Numbered from the stretch's first letter, positions 1 to 8,064 are shown. The stretch: 12,318 bases of DNA from Actinomycetes bacterium (GCA_023437345.1 JAEZGC010000255.1:1-12318); one strand, 5' to 3'. Numbers and translations are program-made. The notes: generated by a model not told the origin, from the letters alone.

Positions 1-858
1 GCGCTGCTCCAGGCGGCCCGCCGGATCCCCGGACTGCCGGCAGGGCTGCTCGGCGTCTTCCAGCCGCGCGAGGAGGTGCAGCCGTCCGGCGGTGAGGACG
101 TCACCGACTCGGGCCTGCTGACCCGCCATGACGTGCGCGCCGTGGTCGGGGTGCACGTCCAGCCACGGGTGCCGGCCGGGGTGGTCAGCACCGGGACCGG
201 CGGGGTGAACGCCGCCGCTGACGAGTTCGACATCGTGGTTCACGGCCAGCCGGGCCACGGCGCCTACCCGCACGTCACTGTCGACCCCATCCCGATCCTC
301 GCCACCATCGTGCTGGGACTGCAGGAACTCATCGGGCGTACCGTGGATCCGGTCCGGCCGGCGCTGATCACGGTCGGCCAGATCAGGGCCGGCGCGACCC
401 ACAACATCATCCCGGCCAGCGGCTCGCTGCACGGCATCATCCGCACCATGCACGACGACGACCAGGAACACCTGCACGCCGCGATCAAGCGGCTCGCCGA
501 GCACACGGCCAGGGCCAGGGGCGCGCGCGCCGAGGTCCGGATCACCACCGGCGACCCGGTGCTGCACAACGACGCCCGGCTGGTCCGCACAGTCGACCCG
601 CTGCTGGCCACCACCGGCATGCTGGTCGCCCACGAGCCGTTCCGCTCGCTGGGCGCCGACGACTTCTCGCACTACTCACGGGTGGCCCCCAGCCTGATGG
701 TGTTCGTGGGCACCGGCCGGGGCCCCACCACCGACGGTCGCCACGAGATCGGCCTCCACCACCCGCAGTTCCTTCCCGACGAGGAGTCAGTGCACCGGGC
801 CGCGATCGCGCTGGCAGCCGGCTACGTCGGCGGCGCGCGCCTGGCTGGGGCGCTGTGA
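1..858 (+). CDS. M20 family amidohydrolase / metallopeptidase, 5' end outside window
   Basis: Frame 1 is open from base 1 and ends with TGA at 856-858, giving 285 visible residues, so the gene starts upstream of the window. It resembles the M20D subfamily (hippurate/IAA-amino-acid hydrolase type), which cleaves N-acyl amino acids or similar amides with a two-metal centre. Visible landmarks are the FQPREE metal/catalytic Glu pair (codons at 58-75), the metal His in GVHVQP (154-156), the dimerisation-domain segment GQPGHGAYPH, RAGATHNIIPAS, GADDFSHY (the family more often has GAEDF) and the late metal His in LHHPQF (757-762). The family's CGHD motif should lie only about 10 codons upstream of base 1. 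There is no signal peptide evidence because the N-terminus is missing. The gene converges with the kelch-protein gene with only 10 bp between stops. The substrate cannot be told from sequence. Confidence 0.93.
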   Translation, partial: ALLQAARRIPGLPAGLLGVFQPREEVQPSGGEDVTDSGLLTRHDVRAVVGVHVQPRVPAGVVSTGTGGVNAAADEFDIVVHGQPGHGAYPHVTVDPIPILATIVLGLQELIGRTVDPVRPALITVGQIRAGATHNIIPASGSLHGIIRTMHDDDQEHLHAAIKRLAEHTARARGARAEVRITTGDPVLHNDARLVRTVDPLLATTGMLVAHEPFRSLGADDFSHYSRVAPSLMVFVGTGRGPTTDGRHEIGLHHPQFLPDEESVHRAAIALAAGYVGGARLAGAL

Positions 859-868
859 AGCCCTCGGG

Positions 869-3178
869 TCAGGGCAGGCGCAGCAGGTAGCAGCCGTCCT
901 CGGTCCTGGTGCGGTCGCGGTCGGCCCAGTACGGGAAGCACGTCATGACGCTGGTCGTCGTCGCCGCGACGATCCGTGAATCCCACCCGTAGTCGCTGCC
1001 GGGCAGCGCCGGGAGCCGCAGCCATGCTCCGCTCGCCGGGTCGAGCAGGTTCCCGGTGACCGCCACCCACCGGCCCGCCACCGGCCCCGTATAGGAGCCC
1101 AGTCCCCCGTCCTCGAGCAGCACGCCCGGATGGTCCCAGGTGCCGTCGCGGTAGGTGACGACGTCCAGCCCGTGCTTGTTGTTCGGGGAGAACTCGCCCT
1201 CGTTGTCGGGCGGGTACACGAAGGCGACGGCCCCGCCGGCGGCCAGCGCGCTGCGGTTGGCGGTCGGGCCCTGCCCGGACGGCTCGCCCCAACGGCGGCC
1301 GGCGGTGTCCAGGACCACCACCCGCCCGTCGGTCTCCAGCCCTATCTCGTGGTCGCCGAGCCGGAAGACCTCAGCGGCGGGTTCGGAGACGAGCGGCGGC
1401 GCCGGAAGGTCGCTCCAGCCGCTGTCACCGAGCAGCTGGGGCGCCGGGCCTGCGGCCCCTTCGCCGAGCAGCCGGAACCTGACCAGCCCGTCCTCGGTCC
1501 CCAGGTAGTGCTCGGTCTCGTCGGTCTGCCCGACCCTGGTCCAGGTGTCGGCCACCGTGTCATAGGCCCACAGCTCGCCGGTCTCCTCGAAGCTGATGTG
1601 GACGTAGACCGTGGTGCCCACGACATCGGCGTTGAGGGTGTAGGGACGCGACACGGCGGCGTCCGGCAGGTCCGCGATCGGCTGCCAGTCGCCGGTCGCG
1701 GGATCGAACCGCGACCCGGCAGTGAGCTGGACGTCGTCGACCTGGTCGTCAAGCACGTACCCGCCGATCAGGTAGTAGCTGCCGTTGGCGGCGACCAGCA
1801 GGGGGTCCGTCGGGACCGGGTCGGCGCCGTCCAGCACCTGCTCCCAGGCCAGCGGGGACCCGCTCGGCTCCGGGGTGGCGGGCGGCGCCTGCGTGGGGCT
1901 GGGCGGCGTGCCACGGGACAGCAGGTGGCAGTCGGGGGCGAAGCTCCCGCCCGCCTCCGCCGTCTCGCCGGCGTAGACGTAGCCGAAGCAGTCAAGGACG
2001 GCGTCCGGCCCCGCGACCCGGACCGGGTCCCAGCGGTCCGCCACCGGCGCGTCAGGAACGTCAACCCAGCCGGCGGTCGCCACGTCCAGCAGCCGCCCGT
2101 TAGCGGCCACCAGCCCGAGCCCGTCCAGGGCCAGGTAGCCAGTGGAGCCGACCATGGCGCGGTACGCCAGCGGCCCGGGCGGGCGGCTGGCGTCGACCTC
2201 CCGCCAGGTCTGGCCGGCAACGTCGAGGATGCCGGACGGGTGCAGCGACGACACCGGGGTCAGCGGGTCGGGCCAGACCAGCCGGCCGGCGGCGTGGACG
2301 GCCTTGCCCTGGACGTCTCCGGCCACCGCCACGGCGTCGCTCCAGGATCCCTCGATCGGGTCGTAGGTGCTGAGCTTCAGGCCGGTCTCCGGATGCTCTG
2401 CGCACTCGGCGAGCACCAGCAGCGTGCCGTCGACGTCGAAGCCCTGACGGTCGGAGCATTCCGCCAGCGGACCGGCGGGCAACGCGGTCCACTCATCGGA
2501 GCCCGCGACGTACTGGTAGCTGACGGCTCCAGGCCCTCCGACTACCAGCACCGGTCCCAGCTCCGAGGTCACGAGCGTGCCCCACGCCGGGGGATCGGCG
2601 TGCTGCAGCCACCTGTCGTCGGTCGGGTAGTACGCCCAGAACGAGCCGTCCCCGCTCCAGTCGGTAAGGTACAGCGCCCCGCCCCAGGCGGCCGCGGTGG
2701 AGAAGTCCCTGCCGAAGCCGGCCGGCGCTGCGGCCATCGGGTGCCAGGTGTCGCCGGCAGGGTCGTAGCGGGCGCCGTCGCGCAGCGTCGGCGGTGCCAT
2801 GTCGCACATCGCCCCGGGCGGGCACGGTCCGCCCTCCCAACCGCCGATCACCAGGAACTCACCGTCCACCCACGCGGTGACGCTGCCGAACCGCGGACCC
2901 AGCGGGGCGGGAGCTGTCCTCGTCCACCCGAATCCGGGTTCCGGCTCGGGCGTGGCCGCGATCGGGTCGGACATCCCCCGCCAGACCGCCAGAGGGACTG
3001 CCACCGCCACCGCGAGACAGGCGACCGCAGCCAGCGCGACGCGGCCCCAGTGGCGGCGAACCCGGGTTCGCAGCGTCGCCGGCTCGAGGGGTTCGAACCC
3101 GACCTCGCCCGCCTGACCCGCGAAGTAGGCCCGGGCGGCCCGCTCGGCGCGGCCGATGTCGTCACGGTCCTCAGTCAT
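869..3178 (-). CDS. Membrane-anchored double kelch/beta-propeller protein, partner of ECF sigma factor
   Basis: 769 residues. The N-terminal ~45 residues are predicted cytoplasmic and Arg-rich just before the membrane (RTRVRRHW), followed by one TM segment at about 46-66. The rest is extracytoplasmic. Kelch-like blades recur (FLVIGG, ARYDPAGDTWHPM, YLIGG, SRFDPATGDWQPI, LWAYDTVADTWTRV). A Pro/Thr/Ser linker at about 423-443 (GTPPSPTQAPPATPEPSG) splits the chain into two halves. Each half opens with a W..V/W..T strand and an IGG motif, and each closes with a CF.Y...C.LL motif (Cys397/Cys417 and Cys747/Cys763), so the protein looks like an internal duplication. Its ATG overlaps the sigma gene stop as ATGACTGA and has a strong GAGGAGG site inside the sigma gene, indicating co-expression. 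No galactose-oxidase copper site is recognisable. The role is inferred: cell-surface sensor, anti-sigma-like partner, or simply a sigma-linked surface protein. The N-terminal region shows no clear zinc anti-sigma (HxxxCxxC) motif. Confidence 0.85.
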   Translation of the reverse strand: MTEDRDDIGRAERAARAYFAGQAGEVGFEPLEPATLRTRVRRHWGRVALAAVACLAVAVAVPLAVWRGMSDPIAATPEPEPGFGWTRTAPAPLGPRFGSVTAWVDGEFLVIGGWEGGPCPPGAMCDMAPPTLRDGARYDPAGDTWHPMAAAPAGFGRDFSTAAAWGGALYLTDWSGDGSFWAYYPTDDRWLQHADPPAWGTLVTSELGPVLVVGGPGAVSYQYVAGSDEWTALPAGPLAECSDRQGFDVDGTLLVLAECAEHPETGLKLSTYDPIEGSWSDAVAVAGDVQGKAVHAAGRLVWPDPLTPVSSLHPSGILDVAGQTWREVDASRPPGPLAYRAMVGSTGYLALDGLGLVAANGRLLDVATAGWVDVPDAPVADRWDPVRVAGPDAVLDCFGYVYAGETAEAGGSFAPDCHLLSRGTPPSPTQAPPATPEPSGSPLAWEQVLDGADPVPTDPLLVAANGSYYLIGGYVLDDQVDDVQLTAGSRFDPATGDWQPIADLPDAAVSRPYTLNADVVGTTVYVHISFEETGELWAYDTVADTWTRVGQTDETEHYLGTEDGLVRFRLLGEGAAGPAPQLLGDSGWSDLPAPPLVSEPAAEVFRLGDHEIGLETDGRVVVLDTAGRRWGEPSGQGPTANRSALAAGGAVAFVYPPDNEGEFSPNNKHGLDVVTYRDGTWDHPGVLLEDGGLGSYTGPVAGRWVAVTGNLLDPASGAWLRLPALPGSDYGWDSRIVAATTTSVMTCFPYWADRDRTRTEDGCYLLRLP

Positions 3179-3689
3179 GGTCCCTCCTCGGCAGTCGGGT
3201 TCTCAGCTCCGCCAGGGCGCGGTGGACCAGCGACCGGGCGGTGGGCTCGGCGCAGTCCAGCACCCTGGCGATCTCGGCGAAGCCGAGGTCCTCGTAGAAG
3301 CGCAGCACCAGCGCCGCGCGCTGGCGGGCGGGCAGGGTGGCGAACAGGCGTCCGAACAGGTCGGCGTCGGCCTGGGCCGCCGTGGCGTCGGGGACGGCGG
3401 TGTCGAGCACTGACGGGTCACCCGCGGGCCGTTCCGGGTTGCGGCGCCAGCGGGTGATCCGGGAGTTGATGATGCTGCGCCGCACGTACGGCTCGGGGTC
3501 CCCGCCGGCGCTGACCCGGTCCCAGCGAGGGTAGAGGTTCGCGAGCGCCTCCTGCACGAGGTCGGCGGCGTCGTCGGGGTTACCGCTCAGCAGGTGGGCG
3601 AACCGCAGCAGGGCCACCGAGCGCTCCCTGACGAACCCGTCGAAGCTGCCCGCGCCGGTGGTGACCGGGTCGATCACCTCGTCAGTCAT
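3171..3689 (-). CDS. ECF RNA polymerase sigma factor, SigE-like family
   Basis: 172 residues, matching the usual size of actinobacterial SigE-family ECF factors. Region 2 is at about 16-83 (FDGFVRERSVALLRFAHLLSGNPDDAADLVQEAL, then the RWRRN end), and region 4 is at about 108-165 (LPARQRAALVLRFYEDLGFAEIARVLDCAEPTARSLVHRAL, a helix-turn-helix). I chose the ATG at 3687-3689 (MTDEV) because the open frame upstream to 3809 encodes a Pro/Gly/His-rich stretch unlike the family and starts inside a long hairpin. A weak GGGGGTG purine run precedes the ATG. Its stop overlaps the start of the downstream kelch-type membrane protein (8 nt). Region 4 ends close to the C-terminus, with no long extension that would self-regulate it. 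Its targets are unknown. It may read its own promoter, but no clear ECF -35/-10 pair was identified. Confidence 0.92.
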   Translation of the reverse strand: MTDEVIDPVTTGAGSFDGFVRERSVALLRFAHLLSGNPDDAADLVQEALANLYPRWDRVSAGGDPEPYVRRSIINSRITRWRRNPERPAGDPSVLDTAVPDATAAQADADLFGRLFATLPARQRAALVLRFYEDLGFAEIARVLDCAEPTARSLVHRALAELRTRLPRRDHD

Positions 3690-3717
3690 GGTGCCCACAC
3701 CCCCGAACACTCCGTCC

Positions 3718-3752
3718 GGCGGGATTTCGTTGCCGCTGTGCCCGATCCCGCC
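3718..3752. repeat. 8-bp inverted repeat in the leader of the sigma gene
   Basis: GGCGGGAT (3718-3725) and ATCCCGCC (3745-3752) are perfect inverted copies separated by 19 bp, centred about 46 bp upstream of the sigma factor ATG. It can fold as a stem in RNA or serve as an operator at the sigma promoter. On the minus strand the spacer carries GGCAAC, which loosely resembles an ECF-type -35 element. That reading is inference only. Confidence 0.4.
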
Positions 3753-3768
3753 TGGCCACCGCCCCGCG

Positions 3769-3837
3769 CACAATCCGGGGTGGGGGGCCCGGTGGCGTGG
3801 ATAGTGCACGCGACCCCGTCCCAGACCCCGGATTGTG
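3769..3837. repeat. 69-nt imperfect palindrome with perfect 13-bp arms
   Basis: The arms CACAATCCGGGGT (3769-3781) and ACCCCGGATTGTG (3825-3837) are exact inverted copies. Pairing continues inward around one centre (3803) without any bulge: 2 mismatches, 5 pairs (one G-U), 2 mismatches, 3 pairs (GGT/ACC), 1 mismatch, 5 pairs (GCGTG/CACGC) and a small apical loop. It sits 14 bp after the ABC-F stop and 79 bp before the sigma start, filling the largest gene-free gap in the window. It could be the ABC-F transcription terminator (no U-tract is present), a leader structure for the sigma gene, or a REP/MITE-like repeat. The wobble pairs favour the plus-strand RNA. Confidence 0.7.
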
Positions 3838-3851
3838 TCGGGCCGGACGGG

Positions 3852-5456
<1,605 letters not shown>

Positions 5457-5497
5457 CGATCATCCCCGACGCGACGGGCCGGGGTCAAAGCGGGGGC

Positions 5498-6703
5498 TCA
5501 GGCCAGCGCGCTGCCTTCGGGCGGAATCGTCTTCGCGTCCTGCCGGGGGATCACGAGCTTCTGCAGGATCATCAGGACCGAGGCCGCGACCGGGACGGCG
5601 ATCAGCGCGCCGAGCAGGCCGAGCAGGGTGCCGCCGACCAGCGCAGAGATGATCACCAGCGACCCGGGGATGTCGACCTGGCGCGACATGACCCGCGGCG
5701 TCATGAGGTAGGCCTCCACCTGCATGTAGGCGAAGTACACCGCGGCGAAGACCAGGCCGATCCACCACGACTGGAACAGGCACACGGCAGTCGCGATCAG
5801 CCAGAAGGTGACCGACCCGATCATCGGGATCATGGTGATGAACAGGGCGAGGACGGCGAGCAGCGCCGCGAACGGCAGCCCGAGGATGGTGAGCAGCAGG
5901 AAGGCCACCACTGCGTTGCAGACCGCGAGCAGGAACATCCCGCTGATGTAGGCGCCGACCGAGGACGTGATGTGGTCGGTGATCTCGGCCATCCGGGTGC
6001 GGGCGTACGCCGGGGCGAGGCGGTAGAGGGCAGTCTTCATGGTGCGCAGCGAGGCGGTGAAGTACAGCGTCAGGATCAGGATGAACATGCCGCCGGTGAT
6101 GCCCGACATGATCCCCGAGCCCACCGCCAGTGCCCCGCCGCCGATCGCCAGCAGGTTGGCCGGGTTGGAGAGGAAGGACCGCAGCTGGTCCAGCCAGCCG
6201 CCCACAGCGGACCCGGCGCCGGTGACCGCCAGCAGGTTGCGGAACCACTCGGCGTCCTGCAGGCTCGTGATCCAGCCCGGGATCGCCTGGGCGAACCCGA
6301 CCACCTGGCTGATCGCCATCGGGATGACCACCGCCAGCAACCCGCCGAACACCACGGCGAAGGCGACGAAGACGACCGTGATGCTCAGCACCCGCGACAT
6401 CCCCCTGCCCTCCAGCCACCCGACCAGCGGGTCGAGCGCCATGGCGAGGAAGAGCGCGACGCCGATGTAGACCCACACCGACGACAGCGCGCTGGCTGCC
6501 GAGCCGAGCGCGAGCGCGGTGAGCACCCCGAGCGTGGTGACCAGGCCCCAGCTGAAGGGATGCCCCAGGTCGGTCAGGAAACGACGGCCCGGCCGGCGCT
6601 GGGGAAGCTGCGGGACCGCCACCTCGGCGCCGTCGGCGGCCAGCACCTCCTCGGGGGGCGTCTCCAGCCGCGGACCGGACTCGACGCTGTCATTGGGTGC
6701 CAC
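5498..6703 (-). CDS. AI-2E family transporter (multi-pass membrane permease)
   Basis: 401 residues from the chosen GTG. The N-terminal ~50 residues are cytoplasmic and acidic, then there are about eight hydrophobic segments. Family landmarks include MIPMIGS, the YLMTPRVMSRQVDIPG block, and the C-terminal GGTLLGLLGALIAVPVAAS helix. The family (named for autoinducer-2 exporter TqsA) also contains Na+/H+ antiporters and permeases of unknown substrate, so no substrate is claimed. Start choice: GTG at 6701-6703 lies 7 nt after TAAGCT (minus strand 6716-6711), an actinobacterial -10 that would give a leaderless mRNA. A longer frame to the GTG at 6748 would begin within the edge of a strong hairpin (6747-6768) and adds an unusual Cys/Pro-rich end, so it is less likely. 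The ABC-F gene follows 41 bp downstream. Confidence 0.88.
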   Translation of the reverse strand: MAPNDSVESGPRLETPPEEVLAADGAEVAVPQLPQRRPGRRFLTDLGHPFSWGLVTTLGVLTALALGSAASALSSVWVYIGVALFLAMALDPLVGWLEGRGMSRVLSITVVFVAFAVVFGGLLAVVIPMAISQVVGFAQAIPGWITSLQDAEWFRNLLAVTGAGSAVGGWLDQLRSFLSNPANLLAIGGGALAVGSGIMSGITGGMFILILTLYFTASLRTMKTALYRLAPAYARTRMAEITDHITSSVGAYISGMFLLAVCNAVVAFLLLTILGLPFAALLAVLALFITMIPMIGSVTFWLIATAVCLFQSWWIGLVFAAVYFAYMQVEAYLMTPRVMSRQVDIPGSLVIISALVGGTLLGLLGALIAVPVAASVLMILQKLVIPRQDAKTIPPEGSALA

Positions 6704-6710
6704 GAGCCAC

Positions 6711-6716
6711 AGCTTA
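6711..6716 (-). promoter_or_regulatory. Putative -10 box for a leaderless AI-2E gene transcript
   Basis: TAAGCT on the minus strand fits the TANNNT actinobacterial -10 pattern and stands 7 nt upstream of the GTG at 6703, so transcription would start at or next to the start codon. No good -35 hexamer is seen about 17 bp upstream, so the call rests on the -10 and spacing only. Confidence 0.45.
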
Positions 6717-6746
6717 GGGCTGGCCACCGGGCAGGCACAGGGCGGC

Positions 6747-6768
6747 ACCCCCGGCGTCCGTCGGGGGT
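6747..6768 (-). terminator. Hairpin terminator after the SPFH-RHH operon
   Basis: ACCCCCG (6747-6753) and CGGGGGT (6762-6768) form a 7-bp GC-rich stem around an 8-nt loop, 22 nt downstream of the RHH gene stop. There is no U-run after it, which is common for actinobacterial terminators. Its position between the RHH stop and the AI-2E promoter suggests it ends the SPFH-RHH transcript. Confidence 0.55.
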
Positions 6769-6790
6769 CAGCCGTCGCGTGGATCCGGCC

Positions 6791-7039
6791 TCACTGCTCC
6801 GGGTCGGATGCTGCGTCCTTCGGGGGACGGCCCCGCCTGGGCAGCGATCCCGCCTGTCGCGGCGTCCTGCCTGTCGCGTGCAGGGCCTGGCGCAGCAGCA
6901 ACTCGATGTGGGCGTTCAGCGACCGCAGGTCGTCGGCCGCCCACCTGGCCAGGGCGGCGTGGACGGCCGGGTCGAGTCGCAGCAGCACCGGCTTGCGCTC
7001 GGCCCGGCCAGTCACGGCCGCGTCCGGGTTCTCGGCCAT
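6791..7039 (-). CDS. Small RHH (Arc/HicB-like) DNA-binding protein with AT-hook-like tail
   Basis: 82 residues. Residues about 16-54 (KPVLLRLDPAVHAALARWAADDLRSLNAHIELLLRQAL) read as a ribbon-helix-helix fold: a basic/hydrophobic beta strand, helix 1, a turn with SLNAHIE, then helix 2. The tail carries RRGRPPK (68-74), an AT-hook core that binds the minor groove of AT-rich DNA. Its ATG comes 3 nt after the SPFH gene stop, so it is translationally coupled. From memory, this type of small RHH gene recurs next to this type of SPFH gene in actinobacteria. There is no partner toxin gene beside it, so it is not called an antitoxin. A likely job, inferred, is autoregulation of the SPFH-RHH operon through the AT-rich palindrome upstream of the SPFH gene. 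Confidence 0.85.
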   Translation of the reverse strand: MAENPDAAVTGRAERKPVLLRLDPAVHAALARWAADDLRSLNAHIELLLRQALHATGRTPRQAGSLPRRGRPPKDAASDPEQ

Positions 7040-7042
7040 GGC

Positions 7043-8017
7043 TCAGGTGTAGAGCGACCCTGCGTTTACCACAGGGGTCGCCTGCGACGAGCCGCACAGC
7101 ACGACCAGCAGGTTGGACACCATGGCTGCCTTGCGCTCCTCGTCCAGCGCCACCACGTTGTCTGCCTCGAGCTGGCGCAGCGCGCTCTCGACCATGCTCA
7201 CCGCACCCTCCACTATCTTCTCGCGCGCGGCGATCACGGCGGAGGCCTGCTGGCGCTGCAGCATCGCGTGGGCGATCTCCGGGGCGTAGGCGAGGGTGGA
7301 GATCCTGGCCTCGACCACCTCGAGCCCGGCGATCGCGATCCGGGCGGCAACCTCCTGGGCCAGCTCGCCCGCCACCACGTCTGTGGAGCCGCGCAGCGAC
7401 TCCTCGCCCGGCCCGGCGTTGTCGTAGGGGTGGGTGGACGCCACGTGCCGCAGCGCCGCCTCGGACTGGACCTCGACGAACTCGGTGTAGTTGTCCACCG
7501 CGAACACAGCCTTGGCGGTGTCGGCGACCTGCCACACGATGATCCCGGCGATGTTGACCGGGTTGCCGTCGGCGTCGTTGACCTTCAGCTCGCTCGTCTC
7601 GAAGTTCCGAACCCGCACCGAGACCTTGCGCCCGGTGGCGAACGGGACGACCATCTTGAGCCCGGGGCTGCGGACGGTACCGATGTAGCGTCCGAAGAAC
7701 TGCAGGACCCGCGTCTCCCCGGGCGACACGATGGTGATCGAGGCGCCCGCGACGACGCCGATGAGGATCGCGATGATGCCGGCCACGACGAAGCCGGTCG
7801 GGTTCCCCGCGCTCTCGGCCAGGGCGAACAGGAAGATCCCGCCGGCCAGCATGGCCGCCGCCACCAGCACCGACAGGAACCCGTTGCCGCTCCAGGCCTT
7901 CACCTCGTCGATCTCCACCCGTGCGCCGGCGTGGCCCACCGGAACCCCCGCGGGAGCCCCGCCAACGGTTTCCTGGTCGTCTGTGCCCGGACGGGCGTCG
8001 AAGGCATCGCTTGTCAT
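7043..8017 (-). CDS. SPFH/Band 7 domain membrane scaffold protein
   Basis: 324 residues. A ~45-residue polar N-terminus is followed by two TM helices at about 47-68 and 74-96. The SPFH domain starts right after the second one (ITIVSPGETRVLQFFGRYIGTVRSPGLKMVVPF) and runs to about 240. A helical region (APEIAHAMLQRQQASAVIAAREKIVEGAV) then supports oligomerisation, and the chain ends with VVLCGSSQATPVVNAGSLYT. SPFH proteins (stomatin/flotillin/prohibitin relatives) form membrane-associated ring assemblies and organise membrane proteins or proteases. No NfeD partner gene is nearby; the partner here is the RHH gene 3 nt downstream. The ATG at 8017 has GAAGGGG 10 nt upstream. The promoter region is unusually AT-rich for this DNA and contains a perfect palindrome, so the operon is probably repressor-controlled. 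Confidence 0.93.
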   Translation of the reverse strand: MTSDAFDARPGTDDQETVGGAPAGVPVGHAGARVEIDEVKAWSGNGFLSVLVAAAMLAGGIFLFALAESAGNPTGFVVAGIIAILIGVVAGASITIVSPGETRVLQFFGRYIGTVRSPGLKMVVPFATGRKVSVRVRNFETSELKVNDADGNPVNIAGIIVWQVADTAKAVFAVDNYTEFVEVQSEAALRHVASTHPYDNAGPGEESLRGSTDVVAGELAQEVAARIAIAGLEVVEARISTLAYAPEIAHAMLQRQQASAVIAAREKIVEGAVSMVESALRQLEADNVVALDEERKAAMVSNLLVVLCGSSQATPVVNAGSLYT

Positions 8018-8027
8018 GATGCGTCAT

Positions 8028-8034
8028 CCCCTTC
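8028..8034 (-). promoter_or_regulatory. Ribosome binding site of the SPFH gene
   Basis: GAAGGGG on the minus strand, 10 nt before the ATG at 8017. It supports that start over an out-of-frame ATG at 8027. Confidence 0.5.
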
Positions 8035-8052
8035 AAAGAAAACTGATAGCAA

Positions 8053-8064
8053 TGTGATATCACA
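8053..8064. promoter_or_regulatory. Perfect 12-bp palindrome, probable operator in SPFH-RHH promoter
   Basis: TGTGATATCACA is a perfect palindrome within an AT-rich island (about 8031-8070) in otherwise GC-rich DNA. A further TGATA half-site at 8044-8048 is repeated at 8055-8059, exactly 11 bp (one helical turn) apart. The palindrome lies where the -10 of the SPFH promoter would be, downstream of TTGACC. The likely ligand, inferred, is the RHH protein of the same operon. Confidence 0.55.

Noticed and set aside
658..663. GADDF in place of the common GAEDF in the M20 protein as a sign of lost activity
   Set aside because: Asp is a conservative change, the visible metal ligands are intact, and the CGHD region is outside the window, so inactivation cannot be argued.
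860..875. GCCCT/AGGGC hairpin between the converging M20 and kelch genes as a bidirectional terminator
   Set aside because: The stem is only 5 bp, it contains the kelch stop codon, and no U-tract follows on either strand. It is too weak to call.
1130..3457. Long plus-strand open frame (775 codons) opposite the kelch and sigma genes
   Set aside because: It lies antisense to two well-supported genes, and its translation is low-complexity Arg/Gly/Pro/Val-rich with no domain. Such frames are expected in very GC-rich DNA.
3690..3809. 40-residue N-terminal extension of the sigma factor
   Set aside because: It begins inside the 69-nt palindrome and encodes a Pro/Gly/His-rich stretch not found in ECF sigma factors. 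The ATG at 3689 gives the family length.
6791..7039. Toxin-antitoxin system based on the RHH (HicB/Arc-like) gene
   Set aside because: The adjacent gene is an SPFH membrane protein and no small toxin-like gene is next to it.
8053..8064. CRP/GlxR-type binding site reading of TGTGATATCACA
   Set aside because: The half-sites TGTGA and TCACA are separated by 2 bp rather than the 6 bp those regulators need.
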